DNA of 64,000 nt, from the NCBI RefSeq assembly GCF_018863395.1, contig NZ_JAHKRR010000005.1:124001-188000 (forward strand). Reading direction: 5' to 3'. The number at the start of each line of letters is the position of its first letter. Positions within the stretch are counted from its first letter, which is position 1. Source of the stretch: Sinomicrobium weinanense. Its GTDB lineage: Bacteria; Bacteroidota; Bacteroidia; Flavobacteriales; Flavobacteriaceae. Of this stretch, positions 38,982 to 47,814 are shown one piece after another. The notes under the pieces were generated by a model. The model saw nothing but the letters and a program-made list of their open reading frames with translations, ran no database searches and was not told where the DNA came from. Position numbers and translations under genes: made by a program.

Positions 38982-39211
38982 TGTTGATAAGTTTTGCGAT
39001 TTTCCCGTTGAAATACACGATTTCGCCCTTGTTCCGGGCGTTAATAACCGTGAGTTCACCTGCTTAAACCTTCTTTTCTGATGTATTTCACCTACAAAAC
39101 AGCTTACATATTTCCTAATTTTTAGTTATAATTTCTTTCGGTCATTTACTGTTGTATTTCCCTCCAGAACATTAATTTTTCATAAAAAAGGGAGGGAGGT
39201 AAAATGTAAAA

Positions 39212-39241
39212 TTTGCCATGAAACAATTTTATGTAAATTTG
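39212..39241 (+). promoter_or_regulatory. Flavobacterial promoter for the alpha/beta hydrolase gene
   Basis: TTTG at 39212-39215 is followed after 18 bases by TAAATTTG at 39234-39241, an exact match to the Bacteroidota TTTG / TAnnTTTG consensus. The start codon is at 39270, leaving a leader of about 20 bases. Confidence 0.8.
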
Positions 39242-39269
39242 CTATCTTAGAATATCAACTAACCTATTG

Positions 39270-40034
39270 ATGGTACACGACATAAAGAAAGAAGGAAAAT
39301 ATTCTTATCTGGAGATCGGAGAAGGTACCCCGATGATCATTCTCCACGGACTGATGGGAGGTTTGAGCAACTTTAACGGCGTCACCGAACATTTTCCGAA
39401 AAAAGGGTATAAGGTCATTGTACCTGAATTGCCGATATACACCAAGCCGCTATTGCGAACCAACGTAAAGAGTTTTGCTAAATACCTGCAACAATTCATA
39501 GAATACAAAGGCCTGGACAAGGTGATATTACTGGGAAATTCCCTGGGAGGGCACATCGGGCTGTTGCATGCCAGGATGTATCCGGAGAAAGTGAAGGGAT
39601 TGGTGATCACAGGAAGTTCGGGGCTCTATGAAAGCGCTATGGGCGACGGTTATCCGAAGCGGGGGAATTACGAGTTTATCAAGAAAAAAAGTGAGGATGT
39701 GTTTTACGACCCCGAGGTAGCTACCAAGGAAATTGTCGATGAAGTATATGCCACGGTAAATAACCGGTCTAAACTCATCAAAACGCTCGCTATTGCCAAG
39801 AGTGCCATCCGCCACAATATGGGCAAGGACCTGCCGCACATGCGGACCCCGACCTGTATTATCTGGGGGAAGAACGACACGGTGACCCCGCCCAATGTAG
39901 CTGAGGAATTTCACAGTCTTTTGCCGGATTCCGACCTCTTTTGGATAGACAAATGCGGGCATGCTCCCATGATGGAACACCCTGAGGAGTTCAATGTGCT
40001 GCTGGAAAAATGGTTGACGGACAGAAATCTCTAG
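39270..40034 (+). CDS. Alpha/beta-fold hydrolase
   Basis: I take the ATG at 39270, the codon after a possible TTG at 39267. The protein of 254 residues has the oxyanion segment ILHGLMGGLSNF, the nucleophile elbow LLGNSLGGHIGL (Ser), the acid in CIIWGKNDTVTP and the catalytic His in KCGHAPMMEHPEEF. These are the full catalytic features of an esterase or lipase-like hydrolase. There is no signal peptide, so it is cytoplasmic. The substrate is unknown. It is followed by engB after seven bases, and this pairing probably forms one transcript. Confidence 0.92.
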   Translation: MVHDIKKEGKYSYLEIGEGTPMIILHGLMGGLSNFNGVTEHFPKKGYKVIVPELPIYTKPLLRTNVKSFAKYLQQFIEYKGLDKVILLGNSLGGHIGLLHARMYPEKVKGLVITGSSGLYESAMGDGYPKRGNYEFIKKKSEDVFYDPEVATKEIVDEVYATVNNRSKLIKTLAIAKSAIRHNMGKDLPHMRTPTCIIWGKNDTVTPPNVAEEFHSLLPDSDLFWIDKCGHAPMMEHPEEFNVLLEKWLTDRNL

Positions 40035-40041
40035 TAAAAGG

Positions 40042-40650
40042 ATGCGTATAAAATTGGCAGAATTTGTGATCAGCAATTCGGATGTGGGCAAATGCCCGAC
40101 CGAGCCTATCCCTGAATATGCTTTTATAGGAAGGTCTAACGTAGGAAAGTCCTCCCTGATAAACATGCTTACGGAAAGGAAAAGCCTGGCCAAGACTTCG
40201 GGAAAACCGGGAAAAACACAGCTTATCAACCATTTTCGGATCAATAAGCGGTGGTTCCTGGTGGACCTCCCCGGGTATGGCTATGCCAAGGTTTCCAAAA
40301 AACAGAAGAGCACTTTTCAGAAATTTATCACCGATTATTTCGAAAAACGGGAACAACTGGTCTGCGCTTTTGTTTTGATAGACATCCGGCACGAACCGCA
40401 AAAGATCGACCTGGAATTCATGCAATGGCTGGGTGTTAACAACATTCCCTTCTGCATTGTATTCACCAAGGCCGACAAGCTAAAGCCCAAAGCTGCAGAA
40501 CGGCACGTCCGGCAATACCTGGACCAAATGCTGGAAAGCGCCTGGGAAGAAACCCCGCCACACTTTGTCACATCAGCCACAAACAGCGCCGGAAAAGAAG
40601 ATCTTCTGGCCTATATCGATAATATCAATCAACAGGTCAATATTCCATAA
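40042..40650 (+). CDS. engB: Ribosome biogenesis GTP-binding protein EngB (YsxC/YihA)
   Basis: This 202-residue GTPase needed for large-subunit assembly has G1 FIGRSNVGKSSLINML, G2 within KTSGKPGKTQ, G3 LVDLPGYGYAK, G4 VFTKADKL and G5 TSATNSAGKE. The length and motif order are typical. It is cotranscribed with the upstream hydrolase and convergent with gldC. Confidence 0.97.
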   Translation: MRIKLAEFVISNSDVGKCPTEPIPEYAFIGRSNVGKSSLINMLTERKSLAKTSGKPGKTQLINHFRINKRWFLVDLPGYGYAKVSKKQKSTFQKFITDYFEKREQLVCAFVLIDIRHEPQKIDLEFMQWLGVNNIPFCIVFTKADKLKPKAAERHVRQYLDQMLESAWEETPPHFVTSATNSAGKEDLLAYIDNINQQVNIP

Positions 40651-40682
40651 ACTCCCCAGAATCAAGGCCGGACAGTTATTTT

Positions 40683-41021
40683 CTACTTTTTCTTCAGTTC
40701 GAGCTTTTCTGCAAAATAATCGCAGAAATCCTTCATGGTCGCCGTCATTTTTTCATCCTGTGTAGCCTTGTGAAAAGTGTCGCTCATAGCCACTAGGGTC
40801 TGATGAAAGAACACTTTCATTTCATCTACTGGCATATCCTTGGTCCATAAGTCAATACGCAAGGTTTCCTGTTTATTACTATCCCATATGGAAAGCAGCA
40901 TGGCCTTGGCTTCTTCATTATCTACTCCGCCGTCCTGCGCAGACCATCTCAATTTTTCAGGAACCCGGTTCTCATCGAGCTCCACGGAAAGTTTTATATC
41001 TGAGTGATGTGTTTTTGCCAT
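40683..41021 (-). CDS. gldC: Gliding motility protein GldC
   Basis: This 112-residue soluble protein matches GldC in size and sequence (SDIKLSVELDENRVPEKLRW, then ETLRIDLWTKDMPVDEMKVF). GldC is encoded next to GldB in gliding flavobacteria and supports normal gliding without being essential. The gldB gene lies 79 bases upstream on the same strand. A 10-base inverted repeat (41056-41065 with 41087-41096) sits between them. Confidence 0.93.
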   Translation of the reverse strand: MAKTHHSDIKLSVELDENRVPEKLRWSAQDGGVDNEEAKAMLLSIWDSNKQETLRIDLWTKDMPVDEMKVFFHQTLVAMSDTFHKATQDEKMTATMKDFCDYFAEKLELKKK

Positions 41022-41100
41022 CGTTTTTTGTTTAATTTTAAGTTCAAGGTTGCAAGTTACAGGTTGCAGGTTTACAGTGGAATGTTAACCTGTAACCTCA

Positions 41101-42060
41101 CTATTTCTTCGGTTTATATCCTGATTTGTTAAAAATATCTTCTGCAGATGTTTTCAGCATATCCTGCAAAGATACATTATTGTTATGCATATACGCCCTG
41201 ACGATCCTCCATCCGATAAACCGCCCTACTCCTCCCGGGGATTCGTTATCGATCTCCAAGTAGAATTTAGAAAAGGGTGCCGGTTCTATAAAACGGCTCT
41301 TAAGCCTGGAGTCGGTAGAAAACAGTAAACTCCGTTCTACAAAATATCTCCACATTTCGCTTTCGTTAGCCCTTGTCCAGTCCATTTCTTCCACAGTATA
41401 TCCGATCCTGGAAGCGTCGTTCTTAAACGGAATGAGGAGGTCTTTCAGATACAGTTCCTTCCCTGCCCGGATCATGGCTCCCAGAAAACTGCGATCCTGG
41501 TCCGGGGGTATTCGTTTCACGACATAGTCCGAAGCTACATCGGACACGATCTGCCCTGCGGTAAAATTTTTTTTCTGGTATTGCGGCAGCCTTTCATAAA
41601 ACCGGTGATCCGTTCCGAGATAAACATCCAGGGACAGCAGGAGCAGGCTGTCTGCCCAGATCACTCGGTTTTTGTATTCCACCTCAGAAGTCAGGGTTAT
41701 TACTCTCGGCTCTTTGAATTCAGGAAAATAATATTTGATATGCTGAAAAAGGGAGCGGAGTTCTTCCGTTGGTTCCGAAAAATCCGGGAATACCCTGGCT
41801 ACTTCTTCGAAAATTTCCCTTTGGACCGTATCTTTCATTTTTACGATCCACACGCTATCCTTATATTGCGAAGGAAAAAGGAAAGGATAGGCAGATTTCA
41901 ACTGTGGCAGGTCTTCCGGGGTGGCTTTGGAGAACTCCACATCAAACCTGTCTACCTGTACCTCCATTTCAATTTGCGCTATCTCTTCCTCCAGCAGGTC
42001 TTTACGGTCACAGGAAAAGATAACAGACAAAATCATCATAAAAATCACAATTTTTCGCAT
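41101..42060 (-). CDS. gldB: Gliding motility lipoprotein GldB
   Basis: I take the ATG at 42060 because it opens a lipoprotein signal peptide (MRKIVIFMMILSVIFSC), with the lipidated Cys in IFSCDRK; the frame also extends ten codons upstream. The product of about 319 residues contains VQVDRFDVEFSKATPEDL, AYPFLFPSQYKDS and GRFIGWRIVRAYM, as in GldB. GldB is required for gliding and belongs to the set linked to the type IX secretion and motility machinery. Its presence implies that the host glides or has a gliding ancestor. Confidence 0.94.
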   Translation of the reverse strand: MRKIVIFMMILSVIFSCDRKDLLEEEIAQIEMEVQVDRFDVEFSKATPEDLPQLKSAYPFLFPSQYKDSVWIVKMKDTVQREIFEEVARVFPDFSEPTEELRSLFQHIKYYFPEFKEPRVITLTSEVEYKNRVIWADSLLLLSLDVYLGTDHRFYERLPQYQKKNFTAGQIVSDVASDYVVKRIPPDQDRSFLGAMIRAGKELYLKDLLIPFKNDASRIGYTVEEMDWTRANESEMWRYFVERSLLFSTDSRLKSRFIEPAPFSKFYLEIDNESPGGVGRFIGWRIVRAYMHNNNVSLQDMLKTSAEDIFNKSGYKPKK

Positions 42061-42212
42061 AGGTGTGAAAATACTATATATCAACGACAAATCTTTTTAA
42101 TAATTTTATCCGGCTTAACAACGGGCAAAGGTAATTTAAAAAGTCGGAGGCCAGAAGCCGAAAACAGGGTTAATCCATAATACAAAACTCCGAACCTAAA
42201 TAAACGAAAATA

Positions 42213-43001
42213 ATGAAAACCGAAAAAGTAACCGATCATATTGTTCAATGGCTGAAGGATTATGCCTTAAATGCCAATATCAACGGATTCGTCATCGGGA
42301 TCTCCGGGGGGATCGATTCCGCGGTGACCTCAACACTCTGTGCCCGGACAGGACTCCCCCTGCTGTGCCTTGAGATGCCCATACATCAGGCCGAAAACCA
42401 GGTAACCAGGGCTCTTAAACATATAGAATGGTTAAAAGAACACTACGATGGCGTAAGTATGGAATCTGTAAACCTCACCCCCGTTTTTGACAGTCTTGTC
42501 AATGCATTTCCCGGAGTTGAAAAGGAAGAGGACCGCTTTATGACACTGGCCAATACACGGGCAAGGCTGCGGATGACCACGCTGTATTATTTTGCAGCAC
42601 TCAGGGGCTATCTCGTTGCCGGGACCGGGAACAAGGTTGAGGATTTCGGTGTAGGCTTTTACACCAAATACGGTGACGGCGGCGTGGACCTCAGCCCTAT
42701 CGCCGACCTCCTCAAGACCGAAGTCTATGAAATAGCGGAACACCTGGGTATTATAGAAGAAATACGCACCGCTGCCCCAACCGACGGCCTCTGGGGCGAT
42801 AACCGCACCGACGAAGATCAGATAGGAGCCACATACCCCGAACTGGAATGGGCCATGAAAATGGACGAGGAAGGAAAAAAACCCGAGGATCTGGAAGGCA
42901 GGCCCAGGGAAGTACTTGAGATCTACAGGCGCCTTAACCGGGCCAACAAACACAAAATGGTGCCGATCCCTGTTTGTGAGATCCCGGCAGAACTCAAATA
43001 A
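42213..43001 (+). CDS. nadE: NAD synthetase NadE (ammonia-type length)
   Basis: This 262-residue enzyme amidates deamido-NAD to NAD. The PP-loop is ISGGIDSAVTSTLC (residues about 29-42). TRARLRMTTLYYFA and VAGTGNKVEDFGVGFYTKYGDGGVDLSPI are diagnostic NadE segments, and TDGLWGDNRTDEDQIG follows. There is no N-terminal nitrilase/glutaminase domain, so ammonia must be the direct donor or be supplied by another protein. It is divergent from gldB. Confidence 0.97.
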   Translation: MKTEKVTDHIVQWLKDYALNANINGFVIGISGGIDSAVTSTLCARTGLPLLCLEMPIHQAENQVTRALKHIEWLKEHYDGVSMESVNLTPVFDSLVNAFPGVEKEEDRFMTLANTRARLRMTTLYYFAALRGYLVAGTGNKVEDFGVGFYTKYGDGGVDLSPIADLLKTEVYEIAEHLGIIEEIRTAAPTDGLWGDNRTDEDQIGATYPELEWAMKMDEEGKKPEDLEGRPREVLEIYRRLNRANKHKMVPIPVCEIPAELK

Positions 43002-43010
43002 AATCATCAA

Positions 43011-43165
43011 GAGAGTGTCTAAAAAGTAGCATTTACGTCAACCTGGACTTTTACCCTGAGCACAGTCGAAGGGTCGTTTCGGGTTCTCATCCCGGTCGTC
43101 CAATCAGCAGGATGGGATGCTGAAACAAGCAGCATGACGGATTATAAAATTTTTCCGACACTCTC
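43011..43165. mobile_element. MITE-like element with GAGAGTGTC terminal inverted repeats
   Basis: GAGAGTGTC (43011-43019) and GACACTCTC (43157-43165) bound a gene-free segment with a CCCTGAGCacAGTCGAAGGG repeat inside. It begins ten bases after the nadE stop codon. The ends resemble those at 12386 and 54858. The rest of the 43002-43482 gap is AT-rich leader for the next gene. Confidence 0.5.
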
Positions 43166-43348
43166 TTCTCTTTTATACCCCGTAGCCTCTTCACATTTCC
43201 CAGGAACACAAGTATTTCATTTCCATACTAATGCATGTATTTTATATGTATTAATTTTCATATTATATAGTAATTCCCTGTAATACGCACAGAACTTAAC
43301 TGACATCCGTCAGACTTTAATTGTAAAAAAAAAGGAAATATTTTTCTT

Positions 43349-43356
43349 TAATTTTG
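43349..43356 (+). promoter_or_regulatory. Candidate -7 box for the LuxR-type regulator
   Basis: TAATTTTG matches TAnnTTTG exactly. The best upstream TTG (43321-43323) is 25 bases away, slightly too far, so this is a partial match. It would leave a leader of about 120 bases before the ATG at 43483. Confidence 0.45.
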
Positions 43357-43482
43357 CATAGGATATTTTTTTTAATTATATTTATACCCACTTACCCCAA
43401 GTCGCGCTTTTTGCGCTTTCCTCTGCTTATTCGCGATGGTTTGTAAACAGAACCTAACTAATCCTAATAAAAACAGATCATC

Positions 43483-44112
43483 ATGATTAAAGTATTGATT
43501 GCCGACAACCATCCGGTAGTACAAGATGGTATTATTGCTGCATTAAGCAATAATAAGGATATCGAAGTAGTAGGAAAAGTGCGTACGACATCTGAACTTT
43601 TCGAGGTTTTACCCAAAAGGAATCCGGATATTATTCTCTTGGAAATGAATATCCCGGAGGTCAACGGGATCACGGCTTTGAGACAATTAAAAAAAGAATA
43701 TTCCCAGGCCAAGGTACTGATCTTCAGTTCAGAATCTGAAGACGTTTATGCGCTGAGCACTTTAAGAGCGGGAGCTTCCGGTTATCTTTCCAAAGATGCG
43801 GATACTTCCCTGCTTGCTGAAGCCATCACAAAGATTGCCAACGGCGGCCTGTTCATTACCAATGAACTGGCACAGCGCCTAGCTTTCGACGAAAGTACCA
43901 ATAAACCAAGAAAATTCTTCCGAAAACTTTCTACAAGAGAAGTAGAAGTACTGAAACTTCTTGCGGAAGGAAAACGAAACAAGTACGTAGCTGAAGAACT
44001 CGGGCTTAACGAGAAAACCGTAAGTACCTATAAAGCCCGCCTCATGCGAAAACTGAACGTAGACAACATGGTAGACATGCTGCAACAGGCCAAAGCATTG
44101 GAGTTGTATTAA
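43483..44112 (+). CDS. LuxR-family response regulator with Glu at the phosphoacceptor site
   Basis: This 209-residue protein has a receiver (about 1-120) and a LuxR/GerE helix-turn-helix (about 145-205, LSTREVEVLKLLAEGKRNKY then VAEELGLNEKTVSTYKARLM). In the receiver the acidic pocket is Asp8-Asn9. The usual LLD(I/M)xMP phosphorylation site reads LLEMNIP, so residue 54 is Glu (codon GAA at 43642). The later Ser (IFSSES) and Lys (YLSKDA) are kept. Glu may mimic phosphorylation and make the protein constitutively active. No sensor kinase lies beside it. Confidence 0.92.
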   Translation: MIKVLIADNHPVVQDGIIAALSNNKDIEVVGKVRTTSELFEVLPKRNPDIILLEMNIPEVNGITALRQLKKEYSQAKVLIFSSESEDVYALSTLRAGASGYLSKDADTSLLAEAITKIANGGLFITNELAQRLAFDESTNKPRKFFRKLSTREVEVLKLLAEGKRNKYVAEELGLNEKTVSTYKARLMRKLNVDNMVDMLQQAKALELY

Positions 44113-44164
44113 ATTGCTCCCTTCGGCTTTTGTTATGAATGTTGCTGAAACAGCCAGGGGAATA

Positions 44165-46144
44165 TTACAGTACCCGGTTCAGTTTTTTTGCAAGTAATCG
44201 TTTTAACTGATGGTAATTCATGATCTCTTCCAGGATCTCCGAATTGCCATCTTTGTTTTCCAGGGTCTGGTGTTGCAGGCCCAAAACCCGTTTATCGATA
44301 AGGAAACAACGCAGGCTCAATACGGTTTCACTCACCAGCTGGGCTATTCCCTGTGACTTGTCCTTGACAAGAATATCTTTTTCGATCCATCGGTGCAGGA
44401 CATATTTTTCCTCATCCATCAGGATAGAAGTGACCTCATTCGCAACATCCCCCTCCATGGTGTTTACAAACTTTTCCACAGAAAAATTCTCTTCCTCGTT
44501 GAGCTGGCGGATGAGTTCCGGATAAACCTTGCGAAAAACAGGGTTACCGAGTTCCACTTCATCTTCCTGAAGGTCCAGGAATATTTTTTCGAACACCCTG
44601 GACGTATTGACCACCCTTTCCAGTTGCAACTCTCCATCATCGTCCTGTTTCAGGATAAAGTCTTCAAAATCTTCCGTTTCCCCGCCATAAAGCAGCAAGG
44701 CTTCGATGATCTTTCGCTCCAGGATATACTGCTGGTCTACCTTTTCTGCCGGTTTGCCGGTATCTTTGACCACTTCGAAAGCCTTTGCCTTCCGTTCCTG
44801 TTTGTATTTTTTGTTGGCATCGGCAAGATCTTTTCTTCCTATCTGGGCCAGGGTATTGAACAATACCTCCTCCGAAATATCCATGATGCGCGAACATTCC
44901 TGTACATATACCTCCTGCTGTATCCTATCCGGGATCCTGGAAATACTGTGCACAATATCCCGTATGGTCTCCGCCTTCCTCACAGGGTCGTTCCGGGTCT
45001 CCTCCATAAGCAGGGAGGCCTTGAACCCGATAAAGTCCTTGGCATTTTCTTCCAGATAAAGGCTAATCTCTTCCAGGGAATTACTCCGGGCAAAGCTGTC
45101 CGGGTCCTCCCCTTCGGGAAAAGCACATACTTTGACGTTCATCCCCTGTTCCAGGATCAGGTCTACTCCGCGCAGCGATGCCCTTAGCCCGGCGGCATCC
45201 CCGTCAAAGAGCACGGTAATATTATTGGTCAACCTCCGGATAAGCCGTATTTGTTCGGGAGTAAGTGCCGTTCCGCTGGATGCTACTACATTTTCTATCC
45301 CACGCTGATGAAACTGTATCACATCGGTATACCCTTCCACCAGGAAACAGTTATCCTCTTTGGCGATGGCCTGTTTGGCGTAATAGATCCCATAAAGCAC
45401 TTTGCTTTTATGGTAGATATCACTTTCCGGGGAATTGAGGTATTTGGCGGCCTTTTTATCGTTGGTCAGTATCCTTCCGCCAAAGCCCAGCACCCTCCCG
45501 CTCATGGACTGGATGGGAAACATTACCCTGCCTTTAAACCTGTCGAACTGTTTTTTTCCACCTCCGGGACTTTCCTTGACAATGGTCAGCCCGGTTTTCT
45601 CCATGAATTCCAGCTTATAGCCTTCGGAAAGGGCCTTTTTGGTAAAGGCTTCCCACTCGTCTGGAGAATAGCCGAGGCCGAACTTTTTTATGGTGTCATC
45701 CGTAAAACCGCGCTCCTTGAAATACGTATGACCTATGGCTTTCCCCGGTTCTGTGTTCCAGAGGACCTCTTCGAAATAACTTTTGGCGTACTCACTGACG
45801 AGGTACATACTTTCTCTTTCGTCTGCCAGTTGTTTTTCTTCATCGGTACGCTCGGTCTCTTCGACCTCTATATTGTATTTTTTGGCCAGGTATTTTATAG
45901 CTTCCGGATAGGTAAAATGTTCGTGTTCCATTAAAAAGGCCACGACATTCCCGCCTTTACCCGAAGAGAAATCCTTCCATATCTGCTTTACGGGGGATAC
46001 CATAAAACTGGGGGTGCGCTCGTCAGTAAAGGGGCTCAACCCCTTAAAATTGGAGCCGGACTTTTTTAGCTGTACAAAATCGCCTATGACCTCTTCCACA
46101 CGGGCAGCCTCAAATACTTTGTCTATGGTTTCCTTCGAAATCAA
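44165..46144 (-). CDS. dnaG: DNA primase DnaG lacking the zinc-ribbon ligands
   Basis: This 659-residue primase has the expected order: N-terminal zinc-ribbon-like domain (about 1-95), catalytic core with the RNAP-like basic motif and Toprim domain (about 255-345; LVEGYTDVIQFHQRG, TVLFDGDAAGLRASLRG) and a helicase-interaction C-terminal region. In the first domain the canonical CPFH...CFGC ligands are replaced: residues 37, 40, 58 and 61 are Ser, Thr, Asp and Ser (GLSPFTDERTPSF and KDFSSGKGGN). The fold residues around them are conserved. From memory this substitution is shared by other flavobacteria, so it is likely a lineage trait and not damage. Confidence 0.96.
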   Translation of the reverse strand: MISKETIDKVFEAARVEEVIGDFVQLKKSGSNFKGLSPFTDERTPSFMVSPVKQIWKDFSSGKGGNVVAFLMEHEHFTYPEAIKYLAKKYNIEVEETERTDEEKQLADERESMYLVSEYAKSYFEEVLWNTEPGKAIGHTYFKERGFTDDTIKKFGLGYSPDEWEAFTKKALSEGYKLEFMEKTGLTIVKESPGGGKKQFDRFKGRVMFPIQSMSGRVLGFGGRILTNDKKAAKYLNSPESDIYHKSKVLYGIYYAKQAIAKEDNCFLVEGYTDVIQFHQRGIENVVASSGTALTPEQIRLIRRLTNNITVLFDGDAAGLRASLRGVDLILEQGMNVKVCAFPEGEDPDSFARSNSLEEISLYLEENAKDFIGFKASLLMEETRNDPVRKAETIRDIVHSISRIPDRIQQEVYVQECSRIMDISEEVLFNTLAQIGRKDLADANKKYKQERKAKAFEVVKDTGKPAEKVDQQYILERKIIEALLLYGGETEDFEDFILKQDDDGELQLERVVNTSRVFEKIFLDLQEDEVELGNPVFRKVYPELIRQLNEEENFSVEKFVNTMEGDVANEVTSILMDEEKYVLHRWIEKDILVKDKSQGIAQLVSETVLSLRCFLIDKRVLGLQHQTLENKDGNSEILEEIMNYHQLKRLLAKKLNRVL

Positions 46145-46167
46145 TATTCAGTTTTTTCTCTTTCGTA

Positions 46168-46203
46168 TAAAATTAAAAAGATTCCCGTAAAAAAACGGGA
46201 ATC
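46168..46203 (-). terminator. Rho-independent terminator upstream of dnaG
   Basis: The perfect stem GATTCCCGT/ACGGGAATC (46180-46203) has a six-base loop. On the minus strand it is followed by TTTTTAATTTTAT. It would end the transcript of the lipoprotein gene at 46281-46619. Confidence 0.75.
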
Positions 46204-46280
46204 AAAAGTAAGGAATAATTAAAAAATTATCTCAGCAGATTATCGGCTATCTCCATTGTGCGATCAAGCCTCAGGCCCCA

Positions 46281-46619
46281 TTATTCTGTAATGGCCTCTA
46301 TCTTAGACCGGACGGACTCTACCTTATCATCAACTCCCTGACCTCCGCTATTCTGGTATACCAATCCAAATTTGTTTTTCTTTAAATTGATCTTCAGCGT
46401 ATAATATTGGTTTCCCCTGGAATATACCACTTTTTTTCGCCTTTCCGGAAAATCCGGGAATTCCGATTTCAGTAAGCGGTATATTTCCTCGTAATCTCCT
46501 TTGTTTAATGTGGTTTTGTAAACCATCCGGTTTGTTGACTCTTCAGACACCTCCTGTTTTATAGCACAGCTTGTCAATACCAGCAATGCAAGGAAAAATA
46601 ATACAGCTTTGATTTTCAT
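46281..46619 (-). CDS. Small lipoprotein of unknown function
   Basis: This 112-residue protein has a lipobox in LTSC (Cys18) after MKIKAVLFFLALLV. The mature part is basic and polar with YKTTLNKGDYEEIYRLLKSE and KVVYSRGNQYYTLKINLKKN. I recognise no domain. A terminator follows at 46168-46203, and it lies 76 bases downstream of the beta-barrel gene on the same strand. Confidence 0.75.
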   Translation of the reverse strand: MKIKAVLFFLALLVLTSCAIKQEVSEESTNRMVYKTTLNKGDYEEIYRLLKSEFPDFPERRKKVVYSRGNQYYTLKINLKKNKFGLVYQNSGGQGVDDKVESVRSKIEAITE

Positions 46620-46695
46620 GTCGCTCTCACAGTTTCAATAGATTAAACAAAAATAGATATTCTTTGCGGACAGTTTTCGGTTGAGATAAAGTTTA

Positions 46696-47787
46696 TCACA
46701 ATTCAAACCGCAATCCCAGGGAAATGTTATTTTGTTTTACGTTAGGATCTTTAAAAATCGGGTTGAGATCGTATTTCAGGTACAGGGACGTGGCTCCCCT
46801 GCCTATGTAGGCGGCAAGTCCGTAGATAAAATCATTCGTATTGTAATTTTCCTTGAGCTTCTCCTTACGCCGGTCTCCATCAACCGAGTATTTCAGTTTC
46901 TGCTTGGTCGCCAGGTTCACCCCGGCATACCCGCCTATGCCAAATGCAAATTTTTTGCGTGTGGAATACCGGAAATAATCCTCCCTCTCAATTTTCCGGG
47001 ACGGCCCGAATTCCAGGAATACAGGAAGAACAAGGTTATCGAACCTCAGTTTGGATTTTTTAAGGTCATAAGGGAACTCTTCCAGGCTGGTCACTTTCCC
47101 ATCCGTCATAAAATACCGGTTATCCTTTGGCTTCAAACTATTGGACTGAAAAGAAAGCCCATAGCTTACCCGCATGGCATTGCTGTTTTTAAAGATACGG
47201 GTCTTCCACTGCCATCCGAATTCGAAAAAACGGCTCCCTCCTGCTTTATACGGGCTGTCGTTAAGGGATTCGCCATCGACCAGGGCATTGTTAAACCCGA
47301 ACGCCACTACAATACCGGAAGTCGTTTTTTTATCGTATTTCTTTTCTTTATCCCTGTTCTCGAATTGGATCCCGAACAGTCTGCTGCCATTATTATCATA
47401 GGTATTTCCTATTCCGATACCCAGAGTTGTTCCTCCCAGATATTCCCAGCCATTTTCCTCTCCTCTTTTTACAAGGGCCAGTTTATTTTCGAGGATGGCC
47501 AGTTTGTTCTCTATGTTCAGGGCCGTTTTTTTTGCCTCTTCCTCCTTCATCTTCCCGGCCTCTTCTTCGGTGATCTCTCCGGCATCTTCCATCTTCCTTA
47601 TGCGTTCCACTTCTTTTTTGAGCTTTGCTTTTTCTTCCTTTACCACCCTTTCCTTTTCCGATTCCAAACCTTCCAGCACTCTTTCCTTACGGCGTATATC
47701 CAGACTGTCCCGGTCGGACTGCGACCATAAAAACTGGGCCGTAAGCAACACTGTCATATAAATGACATACATAATAATTCTTAACAT
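46696..47787 (-). CDS. Coiled-coil outer-membrane beta-barrel protein
   Basis: This 363-residue protein has a signal peptide (about 1-22, ending FLWSQ) and a highly charged coiled coil (about 28-108; ERVLEGLESEKERVVKEEKA and EEEAGKMKEEEAKKTALNIE). A C-terminal outer-membrane barrel of alternating strands ends in SLGLRFEL. The family is not recognised. It is the third gene of an apparent operon with an ECF sigma factor and a single-pass protein, which suggests that it is either a target or a sensor of that envelope-stress-like system. Confidence 0.8.
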   Translation of the reverse strand: MLRIIMYVIYMTVLLTAQFLWSQSDRDSLDIRRKERVLEGLESEKERVVKEEKAKLKKEVERIRKMEDAGEITEEEAGKMKEEEAKKTALNIENKLAILENKLALVKRGEENGWEYLGGTTLGIGIGNTYDNNGSRLFGIQFENRDKEKKYDKKTTSGIVVAFGFNNALVDGESLNDSPYKAGGSRFFEFGWQWKTRIFKNSNAMRVSYGLSFQSNSLKPKDNRYFMTDGKVTSLEEFPYDLKKSKLRFDNLVLPVFLEFGPSRKIEREDYFRYSTRKKFAFGIGGYAGVNLATKQKLKYSVDGDRRKEKLKENYNTNDFIYGLAAYIGRGATSLYLKYDLNPIFKDPNVKQNNISLGLRFEL

Positions 47788-47814
47788 AATAAAATGATTT
47801 GATTGATGAATGAA

